Assembly (NCBI RefSeq): GCF_016889705.1
Contig: NZ_CP069526.1
Location: 8,894,001 to 8,958,000, forward strand
DNA from: Amycolatopsis sp. FDAARGOS 1241
GTDB taxonomy: Bacteria; Actinomycetota; Actinomycetes; Mycobacteriales; Pseudonocardiaceae
Length of the DNA: 64,000 bases
Reading direction: 5' to 3'
Of the stretch, positions 24,583 to 33,673 are shown in pieces; the first letter of the stretch is position 1; each line of letters starts with the position of its first letter. Position numbers and translations under genes: made by a program. A model generated the notes under the pieces. The model did not search any database. It worked only from the letters and a program-made list of their open reading frames with translations, and was not told the origin of the DNA.

Positions 24583-24614
24583 GATCCGGAGTCTAGCGAC
24601 GGAAAGCGCCGCGG

Positions 24615-25343
24615 TCAGGCGTTTGCCTGGACCTGTGCGGACAGCTGCTGGGCCAGGCGGCTGTTGTCGGCCGGGGCGTAGGTGAGCCACCGCTGCCCGT
24701 CGTCGGCGACGCGCGTGCTCAGCAGGTACCGGCCGGCTTCGGTGTCGAACCACACGAGCGGCTGCTGTCCACCGACGGTGAACTGCCCGACGCGCAGCCG
24801 CGGCTTCTCGAAGATCCGTTCGACGGCCCTGGCCTGCGGGTCTCGCGGCGCGCTGGTGCGCGCGAACGGGTCGTACGCGGCGCCGCGGCGCGGCTGCTTC
24901 GGCGGCCGCGTGATCGTGACGGAGGTGCCGGGCCCGGGCGTGCCGGGCGGGAGCAGGTCGACGATCGCCGGGACGAGGCCCGTGGGCCGGACCTCCTCGA
25001 AGACGAACATGCCGTCGTCGTGCCTGACGAGCACGGCGTGGTCGCCGGTGGAGGTCACACGGGCGAAGAGCTGCCCATCGTCCAGCTGGGCCGTGGACGT
25101 GACCGCCAGCCGGCCGCGGGCGAACGTCGCCAGGGCCTGTTCCAGGTCGTCGTCGAGGTAGCCACGGCGGCTCACCAGGCCGCGGCCTTCGAGGTCACGG
25201 GTGACCGCGTCGCGGATCCGGCGGCGCTCCTCGCCGGTGATGCCGATGTGCGGCACCACGAACGGAACCGGCGGCCGGCCGAGGCCCTGCTGCTCGAGCA
25301 ACAGGTCCACCGCCGCGGGTGACAGCGTGAACGAGTACGGCAT
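24615..25343 (-). CDS. ESX secretion-associated protein EspG
   Basis: A 242-residue EspG-family chaperone. Typical features are the start MPYSFTLSPAAVDLLLEQQGLGRPPVPF, the central RRGYLDDDLEQALATFARG and a beta-rich core with DHAVLVRHDDGMFVFEEVRP. EspG proteins bind the tip of PE-PPE pairs and deliver them to the ESX machine. It is the first gene of the espG/small protein/PPE operon. No ESX membrane components (EccB-E) lie in this window. Confidence 0.87.
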   Translation of the reverse strand: MPYSFTLSPAAVDLLLEQQGLGRPPVPFVVPHIGITGEERRRIRDAVTRDLEGRGLVSRRGYLDDDLEQALATFARGRLAVTSTAQLDDGQLFARVTSTGDHAVLVRHDDGMFVFEEVRPTGLVPAIVDLLPPGTPGPGTSVTITRPPKQPRRGAAYDPFARTSAPRDPQARAVERIFEKPRLRVGQFTVGGQQPLVWFDTEAGRYLLSTRVADDGQRWLTYAPADNSRLAQQLSAQVQANA

Positions 25344-25454
25344 CGGCCATCCCTAGGTCGGGTCTCCGCGTCGAAACGCTAGCCGACGGCGTGCGGGCCC
25401 CGCAGCCGGACCGGTGATCGGCTTCGCGCGTTGCCTGGTTTTCCGCGCCGAGGT

Positions 25455-25517
25455 GCCTGCTTGACGCTCCACTGTGCCCGCTGGACGCTCCGCTGTGCCT
25501 GCTGGACGCTCCGCTGT
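25455..25517. repeat. Three tandem 21-bp repeats
   Basis: Three adjacent units of the form GC(C/T)(C)(T/C)GCT(T/G)GACGCTCC(A/G)CTGT occupy 25455-25475, 25476-25496 and 25497-25517 with two or three differences between them. They lie in the 222-nt gap between espG and the small gene at 25566. Function is unknown. Confidence 0.75.
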
Positions 25518-25565
25518 GCGCGAACTCGCTTGCCGCCGGTGATCGGCCGCTGCTGCCATGGAGCC

Positions 25566-25808
25566 ATGGCTGAACCGAAACCCGCACTCGTGCTCCACCT
25601 CGCCACCGGCGGCGAACCCCTGCTGTTCCCGCTCGCGCCCGAGGAATCCGCCGGTGTGCAAGAGAAGATCCCCGATCTGCTGAAACACGGCGGTGTCCAC
25701 TCTGTACAGACGCGCGACGGCTACACGCTGTCGGTGAACTTCGCGCACGTCGCCGCCGCATACGTCGACGACCTGAGCCGCAAGGGCAAGTTCGGGTTGT
25801 CGGCCTAG
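25566..25808 (+). CDS. Conserved-looking 80-residue protein of unknown function
   Basis: The product begins MAEPKPALVLHLATGGEPLLFPLAP and contains VHSVQTRDGYTLSVNFAHVAAAYVDD. It reads like a small beta-rich domain with no membrane segment. Codon third positions are strongly G/C, as in real genes nearby, and GGAG precedes the ATG at short distance. No family is recognised. The gene ends 4 nt inside the convergent acyl-CoA dehydrogenase remnant. Confidence 0.65.
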   Translation: MAEPKPALVLHLATGGEPLLFPLAPEESAGVQEKIPDLLKHGGVHSVQTRDGYTLSVNFAHVAAAYVDDLSRKGKFGLSA

Positions 25809-26808
25809 CGGCGTGCCAGCGCCAGCAGCCCGTCACGGATCTCGGGCCGCCCGGCGACGACCAGCAGGAACGTGGCTTCGCGAACGAGGCGGCCGGCGGG
25901 CTCGCCCGCGAGGACCACGCGGCTGCCCGTGGCCGCGACCAGCGCGCCGGCACTGCGGTACGCGAGTTCGCCCGCCGCGGCGCGGGCGGCGGGTCGGTGA
26001 GGCTGGAGTCGAGGCGGATGCGGATCCGGGCTTGCTCGGCGCGCAGCGACGTGGCCGTGGCGGTTTGGCCGAGGTCGTCGAGCAGCCGCGCGCAGCGTTG
26101 CGCGAGGCCGAGCGGTGCGCACCCGCTCAGCCGGATCGCGAAGGTCTGGGCGGCCACGAAGTCGGCGTGCGGGGTTTCGGACAGCACGCGTCCGGCGGGC
26201 ACGAAGTGGTCGTCCAGGCCGAGGCGGACGGTCGCCGTGCCCTGCGCGGCAATGAGGTGCAGCGGGGTGACGTCGAGGTCGTGACCGGCAACCGGGGCCA
26301 TGACGGTGGTGACCACGGTGTCGTCGGCGGTGCGGCCCGCCAGCATGAGCACCGTCCGTCGACACCCCAGCCGCTCACGAAGGGTGCCTCGCCGTCGAAG
26401 CGGAAGCCGCCGGTCACCCGGCGGGCCCGGGTGCGCGGGGGCGTCGGCAGCACACCCGCGTAGGCGACTCCCGCTCGGACCGTGCCCTTGACCAAGTCGG
26501 CCAGGTACTCGTCCCGCAGCGCCGAGTGAGCCGAACCCGCCAGCGCCGCGACGGGAGCGTGGTGCTGGAGCCAGGTGAACGACGTGCTCAGGCAGCCACC
26601 GGCCAGTGCTTCGACGACGCCGACCAACTCGCCCAGGTCGGCGCCGGCGCCGCCGGCCTCGGCGGGAGCGGCGAGACCGTGGAACCCGGCCCCGGCCAGT
26701 GCGTCGAAGTGCGACCGCGGGGACCTCGCCCCGCAGGCCGGCCTCCGCCGCGGCGGGGAACAGCACGTCATCGGCGAGGGCCCGCGCTCGGGCGACGAGT
26801 TTCGGCAC
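25805..26808 (-). pseudogene. Acyl-CoA dehydrogenase, broken by three frameshifts
   Basis: The reverse strand encodes a full-length acyl-CoA dehydrogenase split over frames. From a GTG at 26808, the first frame gives VPKLVARARALADDVLFPAAAE. A 1-nt change near 26718 moves to the frame with SHFDALAGAGFHGLAAPAE and ALRDEYLADLVKGTVRAG. A second near 26356 moves to MLAGRTADDTVV and FAIRLSGCAPLGLAQR. A third near 25980 moves to the frame with GRLVREATFLLVVAGRPEI, which ends at 25805. Each shift is one base in a GC-rich run, so sequencing error cannot be excluded. If real, the enzyme is inactive. Confidence 0.75.
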
Positions 26809-26852
26809 GGAAATCAGGCCCCTGATTTCGCGCGACAGCCAGTGGACGCAGA

Positions 26853-26882
26853 AGGCCGCCACGGGCGAACCCGTGGCGGCCT
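26853..26882 (-). terminator. Intrinsic terminator after glfT2
   Basis: AGGCCGCCACGGG (26853-26865) and CCCGTGGCGGCCT (26870-26882) form a perfect 13-bp stem with a CGAA tetraloop, 16 nt beyond the glfT2 stop codon on the reverse strand. Confidence 0.9.
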
Positions 26883-26898
26883 GAAGGACCGGCGTAGA

Positions 26899-28809
26899 TC
26901 AGAGCTCGTAGAGCCGCTTCCAGTTCTCGCGCGAGGTGAGCTCCGGCATGGCGCGCTTGTACTGCTGCTGCACCTCCGCGCCTTCCTTGCGCAGGCGCTG
27001 GATGACCTTCACCCCGCGCTTGGCGAGGTCGAACATCTTCACCTTGTCGTAGGTGCGCACGCGCACACCCTCCTGCGACGCGTCGGTGACGACCGCCGTG
27101 TCGAACAGGGCGATGTGCCACCAGTGCGCCTCGTCGGTCGGCACGGCGCCGAGGTCGAACCGGCTGCGGCCGAGCACGCGGTCGACGATGCGCTTGATCA
27201 GCACCAGGCGCTGCATGCTGGGCCGCGGCGCGCTGTTGATGATGCCGATGTCGTTGGACGCGATGCCGGGGACGTCGGTGGCCTTGTGGCGCTTGGTCTC
27301 CGGGTACTGCTCGCGGATCCGGCGGATCTCCTTCATCGCCGCGACCCCGCCGTCGTGCAGGACCTCAGGCCCCTCGAGGAAGTCCTCGACAGCCTTGATC
27401 AGCGTGGCCGAGAGGCCGTACTGCATGCCCAGTAGGTAGCGCACCAGCTGCGCCATCAGCACGCGGGAGAGCAAGTTCAGGTTGAACGGCGAGTGCAGCG
27501 CCGCGGTGATGATCGAGTTGCGCAGGTTGAAGTACCGGTGCCACTCGTCCCAGTCCTTCCAGTGGAAGTCCGCGTGCCACACGCCGGCGCCCGGCAGCGT
27601 CACGGTCGGGAAGCCGTACTCGCGGGCCCGGTAGGAGTACTCGGCGTCGTCCCACTGGAAGAAGAACGGCATCGGGTAGCCGATGGCCTTCACGACCTCG
27701 TACGGGATCAGGCACGACCACCAGCCGTTGTAGCCGGCGTCGAGGCGGCGCTCCTGGCGGTTGGGCTTGAGGGTCACCTCGTCGACGCCCAGCAGGTCGG
27801 CCGTGGACAGCGAGTGTTGCACCGGCTGGCCCGGCTCCAGCGTGTTCAGCCGCGCGTACTCGGCGCCGACGTGCAGCTGGTTCGGGTGCAGCAGGTTCAG
27901 CATCTGGCCACCGACGATGATCGGGTTGGCCGCGCGGTTGGAGAACGCCGTCATGCGCACGACGAGGTCGGGCTCGAGGAGCACGTCGTCGTCCATGAAC
28001 AGCACGTTGGCGTGCTCGGTGGCGGTGTGGCCGGCCACCTCGTACAGGCCGCGGGTGAAGCCGCCGGCACCGCCGAGGTTCGGCTGCTTGATGTAGTGCA
28101 GCTTGTCGCCGAGGTCCTTCGCGACCTGCTCGAAGCCGTCGCGCGACTCGACGAGGTCGGTGCCCTGGTCGGCGACGTAGATGGCGTCCAGCGTGTGCAG
28201 TGACGACACGTCAGCCGCGAGCGCCTGCAGGTTCTTCAGGCAGTCGTCGGCGCGGTTCATCGTGCAGATCGTCACGGCCGTCGGGCGGATCTTCTCCGGC
28301 GCCTCGACGCTCCAGCGGACCTGCTCCACGCGCAGCATCTGGCCGCCCTCGGTCTCGAGGTCGAGCCACAGTGCGCCGCCGTCGTGGAACTTGTCGAGCT
28401 TCGCGGTGAGCTTGACCTTCTTCGCCTTGGCGCCGGACACGTGCTCGGCGTTGACCACGCGCGCGTCGCCCTCGAGGTCGGACGCGCCGACCGAGAGCAG
28501 GCCGTCACCGGTCACCACGGCCTCGACCGCGACCTCGGTCACCGTGGTCCAGCGCTGCCAGTAGCTCGCCGGGAAGCGGCCGAAGTAGGTGTTGCCCGTG
28601 ACCTTGGCCGACGGTTCCAGCGTGATGGAGTCGCGGTCGCGCACCGCGGAGCCCCACTCGATCTCCGCGTAGAGGTCCTTGCTGACGATGGGGGCCGGGC
28701 CGGCGTACAGCCCTCGCTGAGCCGTGAGCCTGCCTTCGGGCGCGTGCTCCGCGAACCGGGTCTCGCCTTCGGGGGCCGCCTCGGCGACCGGGGCTGCTTT
28801 ACCGGGCAT
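26899..28809 (-). CDS. glfT2: Galactofuranosyltransferase GlfT2 (Rv3808c type)
   Basis: A 636-residue GT2 polymerase that builds the alternating beta-1,5/beta-1,6 galactan chain at the inner membrane face. A beta-sandwich domain occupies roughly 1-165. The GT-A core begins TAVTICTMNRADD, continues with NLGGAGGFTRG and has the metal-binding Asp triad at residues 273-275 (FMDDDVLL). The catalytic-base region is FFFQWDDAEYSYR, with GVWHADFHWKDW downstream. The C-terminal helices follow (AHWWHIALFDTAVV). Length and motifs match mycobacterial GlfT2 (637 residues). Unlike in Mycobacterium, it is not next to glf but lies beside the gtrA/dprE genes. Confidence 0.95.
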   Translation of the reverse strand: MPGKAAPVAEAAPEGETRFAEHAPEGRLTAQRGLYAGPAPIVSKDLYAEIEWGSAVRDRDSITLEPSAKVTGNTYFGRFPASYWQRWTTVTEVAVEAVVTGDGLLSVGASDLEGDARVVNAEHVSGAKAKKVKLTAKLDKFHDGGALWLDLETEGGQMLRVEQVRWSVEAPEKIRPTAVTICTMNRADDCLKNLQALAADVSSLHTLDAIYVADQGTDLVESRDGFEQVAKDLGDKLHYIKQPNLGGAGGFTRGLYEVAGHTATEHANVLFMDDDVLLEPDLVVRMTAFSNRAANPIIVGGQMLNLLHPNQLHVGAEYARLNTLEPGQPVQHSLSTADLLGVDEVTLKPNRQERRLDAGYNGWWSCLIPYEVVKAIGYPMPFFFQWDDAEYSYRAREYGFPTVTLPGAGVWHADFHWKDWDEWHRYFNLRNSIITAALHSPFNLNLLSRVLMAQLVRYLLGMQYGLSATLIKAVEDFLEGPEVLHDGGVAAMKEIRRIREQYPETKRHKATDVPGIASNDIGIINSAPRPSMQRLVLIKRIVDRVLGRSRFDLGAVPTDEAHWWHIALFDTAVVTDASQEGVRVRTYDKVKMFDLAKRGVKVIQRLRKEGAEVQQQYKRAMPELTSRENWKRLYEL

Positions 28810-28814
28810 CGAAC

Positions 28815-29282
28815 TCAGTTCTCCTTTACCGGCCGCTCACGAAACACGACCCACTTGAGCATGACGAAATTGATCACGGTCGCCGTCGCCTGTGACACGA
28901 CCCAGCCGAGCGTGGCCTTCCACGCCGACTCCGGGAGCAGGTGGAGCATCCACTGGTTCACACCGACGGCGACGAAGAACGTCACGGCGTACAGCAGGAT
29001 GAAGCTCCCGACCTGCGTGCCGCCATCGCGACGGCCGCCGGCGAAGGTGAACCGGCGGTTCAGGAAGAACGCCGTGGTCGTCCCCACGACGAAACTGATG
29101 GCCCTGGCGATGTCGACCCACGGCACGGCATCCATCCCGAGTGCCCTGAGCAGTGAGTATGTGCCCAGGTCCAGGAGCGCGCAAAAGCCACCGATCAGGA
29201 CGAACCGGATGAGCTGGCCGACCAGACCGGGGCCCGCCGGTGCGGTCACCGTCGTCTCACTCTGCGGTTCTGCTGCCACCAC
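28815..29282 (-). CDS. GtrA family membrane protein (Rv3789 type)
   Basis: A 155-residue protein with four membrane helices. The GtrA signature lies in FVLIGGFCALLDLGTYSLLR, FVVGTTTAFFLNRRFTF and VVSQATATVINFVMLKWVVF. The mycobacterial homologue Rv3789 is linked to arabinan synthesis, either in moving decaprenyl-phospho-arabinose or as an anchor for AftA. glfT2 begins 6 nt after its stop on the same strand, so the two are likely one transcript. The gene diverges from dprE1. Confidence 0.9.
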   Translation of the reverse strand: MVAAEPQSETTVTAPAGPGLVGQLIRFVLIGGFCALLDLGTYSLLRALGMDAVPWVDIARAISFVVGTTTAFFLNRRFTFAGGRRDGGTQVGSFILLYAVTFFVAVGVNQWMLHLLPESAWKATLGWVVSQATATVINFVMLKWVVFRERPVKEN

Positions 29283-29462
29283 TGGAATACCTTCTCGGCT
29301 CGATGCGTCGTGTCTTCAGGTACACGTCTCTGGATACATGCAGACATGTCTAGTCCGTGTCGACTCTGACGCGCGGACGCTTGTGCCTTGATGCGCAAAG
29401 TGTAGAAGCGGTCACTTCAGGGCCACGATCCGGGCGTCCTTGGGCGTGTCTACTCTGGTCGA
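29283..29462. promoter_or_regulatory. Divergent gtrA-dprE1 control region with a palindrome
   Basis: The 180-nt gap between divergent starts has lower GC than its surroundings. It contains the perfect 10-bp palindrome AGACATGTCT at 29342-29351, preceded by the half-like ACATGC. A promoter pair and possible operator are likely here. No regulator can be named. Confidence 0.45.
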
Positions 29463-30836
29463 GTGACCCAGACACCCGCGACACAGCGACGCACGCTCAC
29501 CGGTTGGGGCCGCACCGCAGGGACGGTCGCCGACGTCCTGAGCACGCCCGACGTCGAAGCCATCGCCAAGGCGGTCACGTCGGCCGGGCCCCGCGGGGTC
29601 ATCGCGCGCGGCCTCGGCCGCTCGTACGGCGACCCGGCGCAGAACGCCGGCGGCCTCGTGGTCGACATGACCGCGCTGGACCGCATCCACTCGATCGACC
29701 CCGGCTCCGGGCTGGTCGACCTCGACGCCGGCGTGAGCCTCGACAAGCTGATGCGCGAGGCGCTCCCGCACGGCCTGTGGGTGCCGGTGCTGCCGGGCAC
29801 GCGCCAGGTGACCATCGGCGGCGCGATCGCCAACGACATCCACGGCAAGAACCACCACTCGGCGGGCAGCTTCGGCAACCACGTGGTGTCGATGGACCTG
29901 CTCACGGCCGACGGCCAGGTCCGCAAGCTGACGCCCGAGGGCCCCGAGGCGGAGCTGTTCTGGGCGACGGTGGCCGGCATCGGCCTCACCGGCATCGTCA
30001 CGCGCGCCACGATCCGGATGAAAAAGACGGAGTCGGCTTATTTCTACGTGGACGCCGACCGCACGTCGAACCTCGACGAGACGCTCGCGCTGTTCACCGA
30101 CGGTTCGGACCTCACCTACGACTACTCGATGTCGGTGCCGGACCTGATCTCGTCGGACAGTCGCCTGGGCCGGGCCACGTTCTCGCGCGGTTCGCTCGCC
30201 ACGCTGGACCAGCTGCCGGCGAAGCTGCGCAGCGAGCCGCTGAAGTTCGACGCGCCGAAGCTCGCGACGCTGCCCGACGTGTTCCCCAACGGGCTGGGCA
30301 ACAAGCTCACCTTCGGGCTGATCAACGAGCTGTGGCAGAAGACCGTGCCCAAGAAGGGCGCGCGCGGCAAGATCCAGAACCTGACGCAGTTCTACCACCC
30401 GCTGGACATGCTCAGCGAGTGGAACCGCGCGTACGGGTCGAAGGGTTTCCTGCAGTACCAGTTCTCGGTGCCGTTCGGCGCGGAGGACCAGCTCAAGGCC
30501 ATCTGCCGGCAGATCGCCACGTCGGGGCACTACTCGTTCCTCAACGTGTTCAAGCGCATGGGCGAAGCGAACCCGGCGCCGATGTCGTGGCCCTCACCCG
30601 GCTGGATGCTGAGCGTGGACTTCCCGATCAAGCCGGGCCTGAGCCGCTTCTGCCTCGAGCTCGACGACGCCGTGCTCGCCGCGAACGGCCGCCTGTACAC
30701 CGCGAAGGACTCGCGGACGACGGCGGAGACGTTCGCGAAGATGTACCCGCGGCTGGAGGAGTGGCGCAAGGTCCGCGCCGCCGTTGACCCCGAAGGCGTT
30801 TTCGCCTCTGACATGAGCCGGAGGCTCGCACTGTGA
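29463..30836 (+). CDS. dprE1: Decaprenylphospho-beta-D-ribose 2-oxidase DprE1
   Basis: A 457-residue FAD enzyme (vanillyl-alcohol oxidase fold) that oxidises decaprenyl-phosphoryl-ribose as the first half of epimerisation to the arabinose donor. The FAD site is seen in [13 protein letters not shown] and [14 protein letters not shown]. The substrate domain includes [20 protein letters not shown]. The catalytic Lys415 lies in [14 protein letters not shown], equivalent to Lys418 of M. tuberculosis. The position of Cys387, which benzothiazinones modify, is Ser384 here ([10 protein letters not shown]). The start codon is GTG. The stop overlaps the dprE2 start by 4 nt. Confidence 0.95.
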   Translation: MTQTPATQRRTLTGWGRTAGTVADVLSTPDVEAIAKAVTSAGPRGVIARGLGRSYGDPAQNAGGLVVDMTALDRIHSIDPGSGLVDLDAGVSLDKLMREALPHGLWVPVLPGTRQVTIGGAIANDIHGKNHHSAGSFGNHVVSMDLLTADGQVRKLTPEGPEAELFWATVAGIGLTGIVTRATIRMKKTESAYFYVDADRTSNLDETLALFTDGSDLTYDYSMSVPDLISSDSRLGRATFSRGSLATLDQLPAKLRSEPLKFDAPKLATLPDVFPNGLGNKLTFGLINELWQKTVPKKGARGKIQNLTQFYHPLDMLSEWNRAYGSKGFLQYQFSVPFGAEDQLKAICRQIATSGHYSFLNVFKRMGEANPAPMSWPSPGWMLSVDFPIKPGLSRFCLELDDAVLAANGRLYTAKDSRTTAETFAKMYPRLEEWRKVRAAVDPEGVFASDMSRRLAL

Positions 30837-31588
30837 TCGACGCCGTTGGCAACCCCCAGTCCCTGCTGCTGCTCGGCGGCACGTCCGACATCGCGCTGGC
30901 GATCGCCGAGAAGTACCTGGCGGAGAAGCCGCTGCGCGTGGTGCTCGCCGCGCGCCCGTCGCCCCGGCTCGACGCCGCCGCGCAGCGCCTGAAGGACCGC
31001 GGCGCGGATGTGTCCACTGTGGACTTCGACGCGAAGGACACGGCCTCGCACCCCGCCGTGCTCGACCGCGCGTTCGCCGGCGGTGACATCGACGTGGCCG
31101 TGGTCGCGTTCGGCCTGCTCGGGGACCCGGAGGAGGTGTGGCAGGACCACGCCAAGGCCGTGGAGCTCGCCACGGTCAACTACGCGGCCGCGGTGTCGGT
31201 GGGCGTGGCGCTGTCGGAGAAGCTCAAGGTCCAGGGCCACGGCACGATCATCGCGCTCTCGTCGGTGGCCGGGGAGCGCGTGCGGCGTTCGAACTTCGTG
31301 TACGGCTCGACCAAGGCCGGTTTCGATGGCTTCTACCTGGGCCTCGGCGAGGCGCTCGCGCCGCACGGCGTGAAGGTGACCGTTGTCCGCCCCGGCCACG
31401 TGAAGACGAAGATGACGGCCGGGCTGAAGGACGCCCCGCTGGCCCAGACCGCCGAGCAGGTGGCCACGATCGCCGTCGACGCCGCCCGCACCGGCAAGGA
31501 GCTGGTCTGGGCACCGGGGCAGTTCCGGTTCGTGATGTCGGTGCTGCGCCACGTACCGCGCCCGATTTTCCGGAAGCTCCCGATCTGA
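30833..31588 (+). CDS. dprE2: Decaprenylphospho-2-keto-ribose reductase DprE2
   Basis: A 251-residue SDR that reduces the DprE1 product to decaprenyl-phospho-arabinose with NADH. It begins at a GTG inside the end of dprE1. The nucleotide motif is [13 protein letters not shown], and the catalytic residues lie in [23 protein letters not shown]. The C-terminal [15 protein letters not shown] is the membrane-proximal tail usual for DprE2. In mycobacteria aftA and the emb genes follow; here a strong terminator follows instead. Confidence 0.95.
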   Translation: MIDAVGNPQSLLLLGGTSDIALAIAEKYLAEKPLRVVLAARPSPRLDAAAQRLKDRGADVSTVDFDAKDTASHPAVLDRAFAGGDIDVAVVAFGLLGDPEEVWQDHAKAVELATVNYAAAVSVGVALSEKLKVQGHGTIIALSSVAGERVRRSNFVYGSTKAGFDGFYLGLGEALAPHGVKVTVVRPGHVKTKMTAGLKDAPLAQTAEQVATIAVDAARTGKELVWAPGQFRFVMSVLRHVPRPIFRKLPI

Positions 31589-31604
31589 GAGGGAACGCTC
31601 GGGA

Positions 31605-31640
31605 AAAGACCTTCGTCGCATATGGTGGACGAAGGTCTTT
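31605..31640 (+). terminator. Intrinsic terminator after dprE1-dprE2
   Basis: AAAGACCTTCGTC (31605-31617) pairs perfectly with GACGAAGGTCTTT (31628-31640) around a 10-nt loop, followed by CACTTTTC. It starts 16 nt past the dprE2 stop. Confidence 0.9.
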
Positions 31641-31661
31641 CACTTTTCTGGGGGTGCCTCG

Positions 31662-32180
31662 ATGCCGGATCAGGCAGCGCGGCTGGACGCCGTGCTCCAG
31701 CGGTTCCAGGAGCAGGCGGCTCGTGCCGCCGAGCTCAAGAAGCAGATCGCGAACCTGCGCGGGCACGCCCGCAACGCCGACGGCTCGGTGACCGTCACCG
31801 TCGCCCCGTCCGGCGCGGTGCTCGGCCTGCAGCTGAGCCCGCAGGCGATGCGGCGTTCGCACACGGCGTTGCAGCAGGAGATCCTCGGCGCCATCCGGTC
31901 GGCGACGCTGCAGGCTGCGGCAGCACTGGACCAGACCGTGGAGCCGGTGCTGGGCGAGCGTGCCGGGCAGTTCCGCGAGGCGTTCAACGCGCACGTCGAG
32001 CCGATCGGGCCGAGCGCGCCGCCGCCGGCGAGCTCGATGCCGGCGCCCGGCCGACCACAGCCGGACCAGGCACAGCAACCTCCGCAAATGCCGCAACCAC
32101 CGCAGAACACGCGGAACCGGACGCGCCCGCCCGCCGTCGAAGACGACGACTTCGGGGGCCCCATTCTTCGGCGGGAGTGA
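31662..32180 (+). CDS. YbaB/EbfC-like protein with proline-rich tail
   Basis: A 172-residue protein. Residues 1-105 follow the YbaB/EbfC nucleoid-protein fold: a long first helix (LDAVLQRFQEQAARAAELKKQI), the strand pair GSVTVTVAPSGAVLGLQL and a C-terminal helix. The tail is Pro/Gln-rich. Such YbaB-like genes often head ESX-type gene groups in Pseudonocardiaceae, so it may be a regulator or a type VII related protein instead of a general DNA-binding protein. Its TGA overlaps the GTG of the next gene. Confidence 0.8.
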   Translation: MPDQAARLDAVLQRFQEQAARAAELKKQIANLRGHARNADGSVTVTVAPSGAVLGLQLSPQAMRRSHTALQQEILGAIRSATLQAAAALDQTVEPVLGERAGQFREAFNAHVEPIGPSAPPPASSMPAPGRPQPDQAQQPPQMPQPPQNTRNRTRPPAVEDDDFGGPILRRE

Positions 32181-33673
32181 TCGTGACCAGCGGATTCAAG
32201 ATCGCACCGGCGGCGCTGAACGCACACGCGAACGGTTCCCGCGAGGCGGCCGGGCACTTCGGCAGCCTCTCGCAGCTGCTGGCGCAGGCGCGCGTGAACG
32301 ACGACTGCTTCGGCCCCCTCGGCGAGCTGATGGCGTACAAGTACTTCGACTCCCTGCACGAGTGCCAGGACCTTGCCGACCAGGCGAAATCCTTCCTGGA
32401 GCAGATCGCCGACAAGACCACCACGGCCGCGAAGGTCTACGAGGGCCAGGACGCCGGCACCGCCGTCGCCGTGTCGTCGCTGGGCCGGGAGCTCTCCGAC
32501 GGCGGGGGCGGCGTCGGCACGCTGTCGGACGTCAACCACGCGGGCGACGCCGGCCGCAAGAGCTACCTCGAGCAGAACGGCGGGTACGGCAGCTCGTGGC
32601 TCTCGACGTCGACCGAGGTGGCGCAGGCGAGCAGCCCGCCCGACATCGCGATCGCGGCGATGCACACGCGCATGGAGCAGATCCAGCTCGTCACGAGCCC
32701 CGGGCAGTCGCTGCTGGACAACGGGCTCGGGTTTCTCATCGGGATCGTGATCAGCCCGCTGGTCGAGTTCATCCTCGAGCCGGCCATCGGCGATCCGGAG
32801 CAGATGCGCAGCACCGCCCAGGGCTGGGCGCAAGTGGCGCAGTGGCTCGACGGCGTGGGCGAGCACGAGCAGAAGCGCGCGGACCTCACGAAGGAGCCCT
32901 GGGAGGGCGAGGGCGGCGACGCGTTCCGCAAGCAGATGGGCGAGTTCTCCGAGGGTGCTTCGGCGTTCGCCGACGAGGTGCGCGGGCTGCAGCAGATCCT
33001 GGAGCTGGCCGCGGATCTGTTCGACGCGTTCGTGGAAATCGTGATCGACATCCTGCAAGAGCTCGTGATGGGCCTGATCATCGAGTGGCTCGCAGCGCTG
33101 GCGGCGTCGTGGATCACGGCGGGTGCCTCGGTGGGCGCCGCGGGTGCGGCGACCACGGGTGAGGTCGCGGTGACCGGCGGGCGGCTCGGGATGAAAGTCA
33201 AGCAGCTGTTCGGCAAACTCAAGCCGCTCATCGAGGAGCTCGAGAAGATCCTGCAGAAGCTGCGCACCGGGCCGCTGAAGAAGGTCGTGGAGCGCGTGGA
33301 AGGGCTGCGCAACGGCAACTTCCTGGAGAAGCGCGTCGCCGACCTGATCGACAAGAACCCGCTCGCGAAGATCCTCACCAAGGCCGACGCGGCGACGGGT
33401 GCTTCGCGCACGGGCAACCGGTTCGCGAACGCGCTGGGGGTCGGGGAGAACGGCGCGAACGCGCTCACCACGAACCTCACCGAGACCGGCCTGCGGCTCG
33501 CGGGCCTGAGCGGCACGTCGAGCGTCGGCAAGGCGGCGTGGCGCGGGAGCGCGGGCAACCTCGCCGAGCAGGGCCTTGAGCAGGGCGTGAAGTACGGTTA
33601 CCAGCAGTCGCAGACCGACAGCGAAGAAGAGCGCCGCGAGGCGACCGACCGAGGGTTCTCACTCGAAGGATGA
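32177..33673 (+). CDS. Large EspC/WXG-type type VII secretion substrate-like protein
   Basis: A 498-residue protein starting at a GTG overlapping the previous stop. The first 95 residues (FKIAPAALNAHANGSREAAGHF ... to KVYEGQD) look like an EspC/DUF2580-type helical domain. A central helical domain contains a WxG-like turn (EPWEGEGGDAFRKQM). Hydrophobic segments follow (residues about 190-210 and 290-330). The C-terminal third is helical and charged (VKQLFGKLKPLIEELEKILQK), with no recognised toxin motif. It is coupled with 33670 and 34380. A secreted effector or surface protein is plausible; function is unknown. Confidence 0.7.
   Translation: MIVTSGFKIAPAALNAHANGSREAAGHFGSLSQLLAQARVNDDCFGPLGELMAYKYFDSLHECQDLADQAKSFLEQIADKTTTAAKVYEGQDAGTAVAVSSLGRELSDGGGGVGTLSDVNHAGDAGRKSYLEQNGGYGSSWLSTSTEVAQASSPPDIAIAAMHTRMEQIQLVTSPGQSLLDNGLGFLIGIVISPLVEFILEPAIGDPEQMRSTAQGWAQVAQWLDGVGEHEQKRADLTKEPWEGEGGDAFRKQMGEFSEGASAFADEVRGLQQILELAADLFDAFVEIVIDILQELVMGLIIEWLAALAASWITAGASVGAAGAATTGEVAVTGGRLGMKVKQLFGKLKPLIEELEKILQKLRTGPLKKVVERVEGLRNGNFLEKRVADLIDKNPLAKILTKADAATGASRTGNRFANALGVGENGANALTTNLTETGLRLAGLSGTSSVGKAAWRGSAGNLAEQGLEQGVKYGYQQSQTDSEEERREATDRGFSLEG

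Noticed and set aside
23045..26808. Mobile element or phage insertion at the ESX genes
   Set aside because: No transposase, integrase, terminal inverted repeats or target duplications were seen around it or elsewhere in the window.
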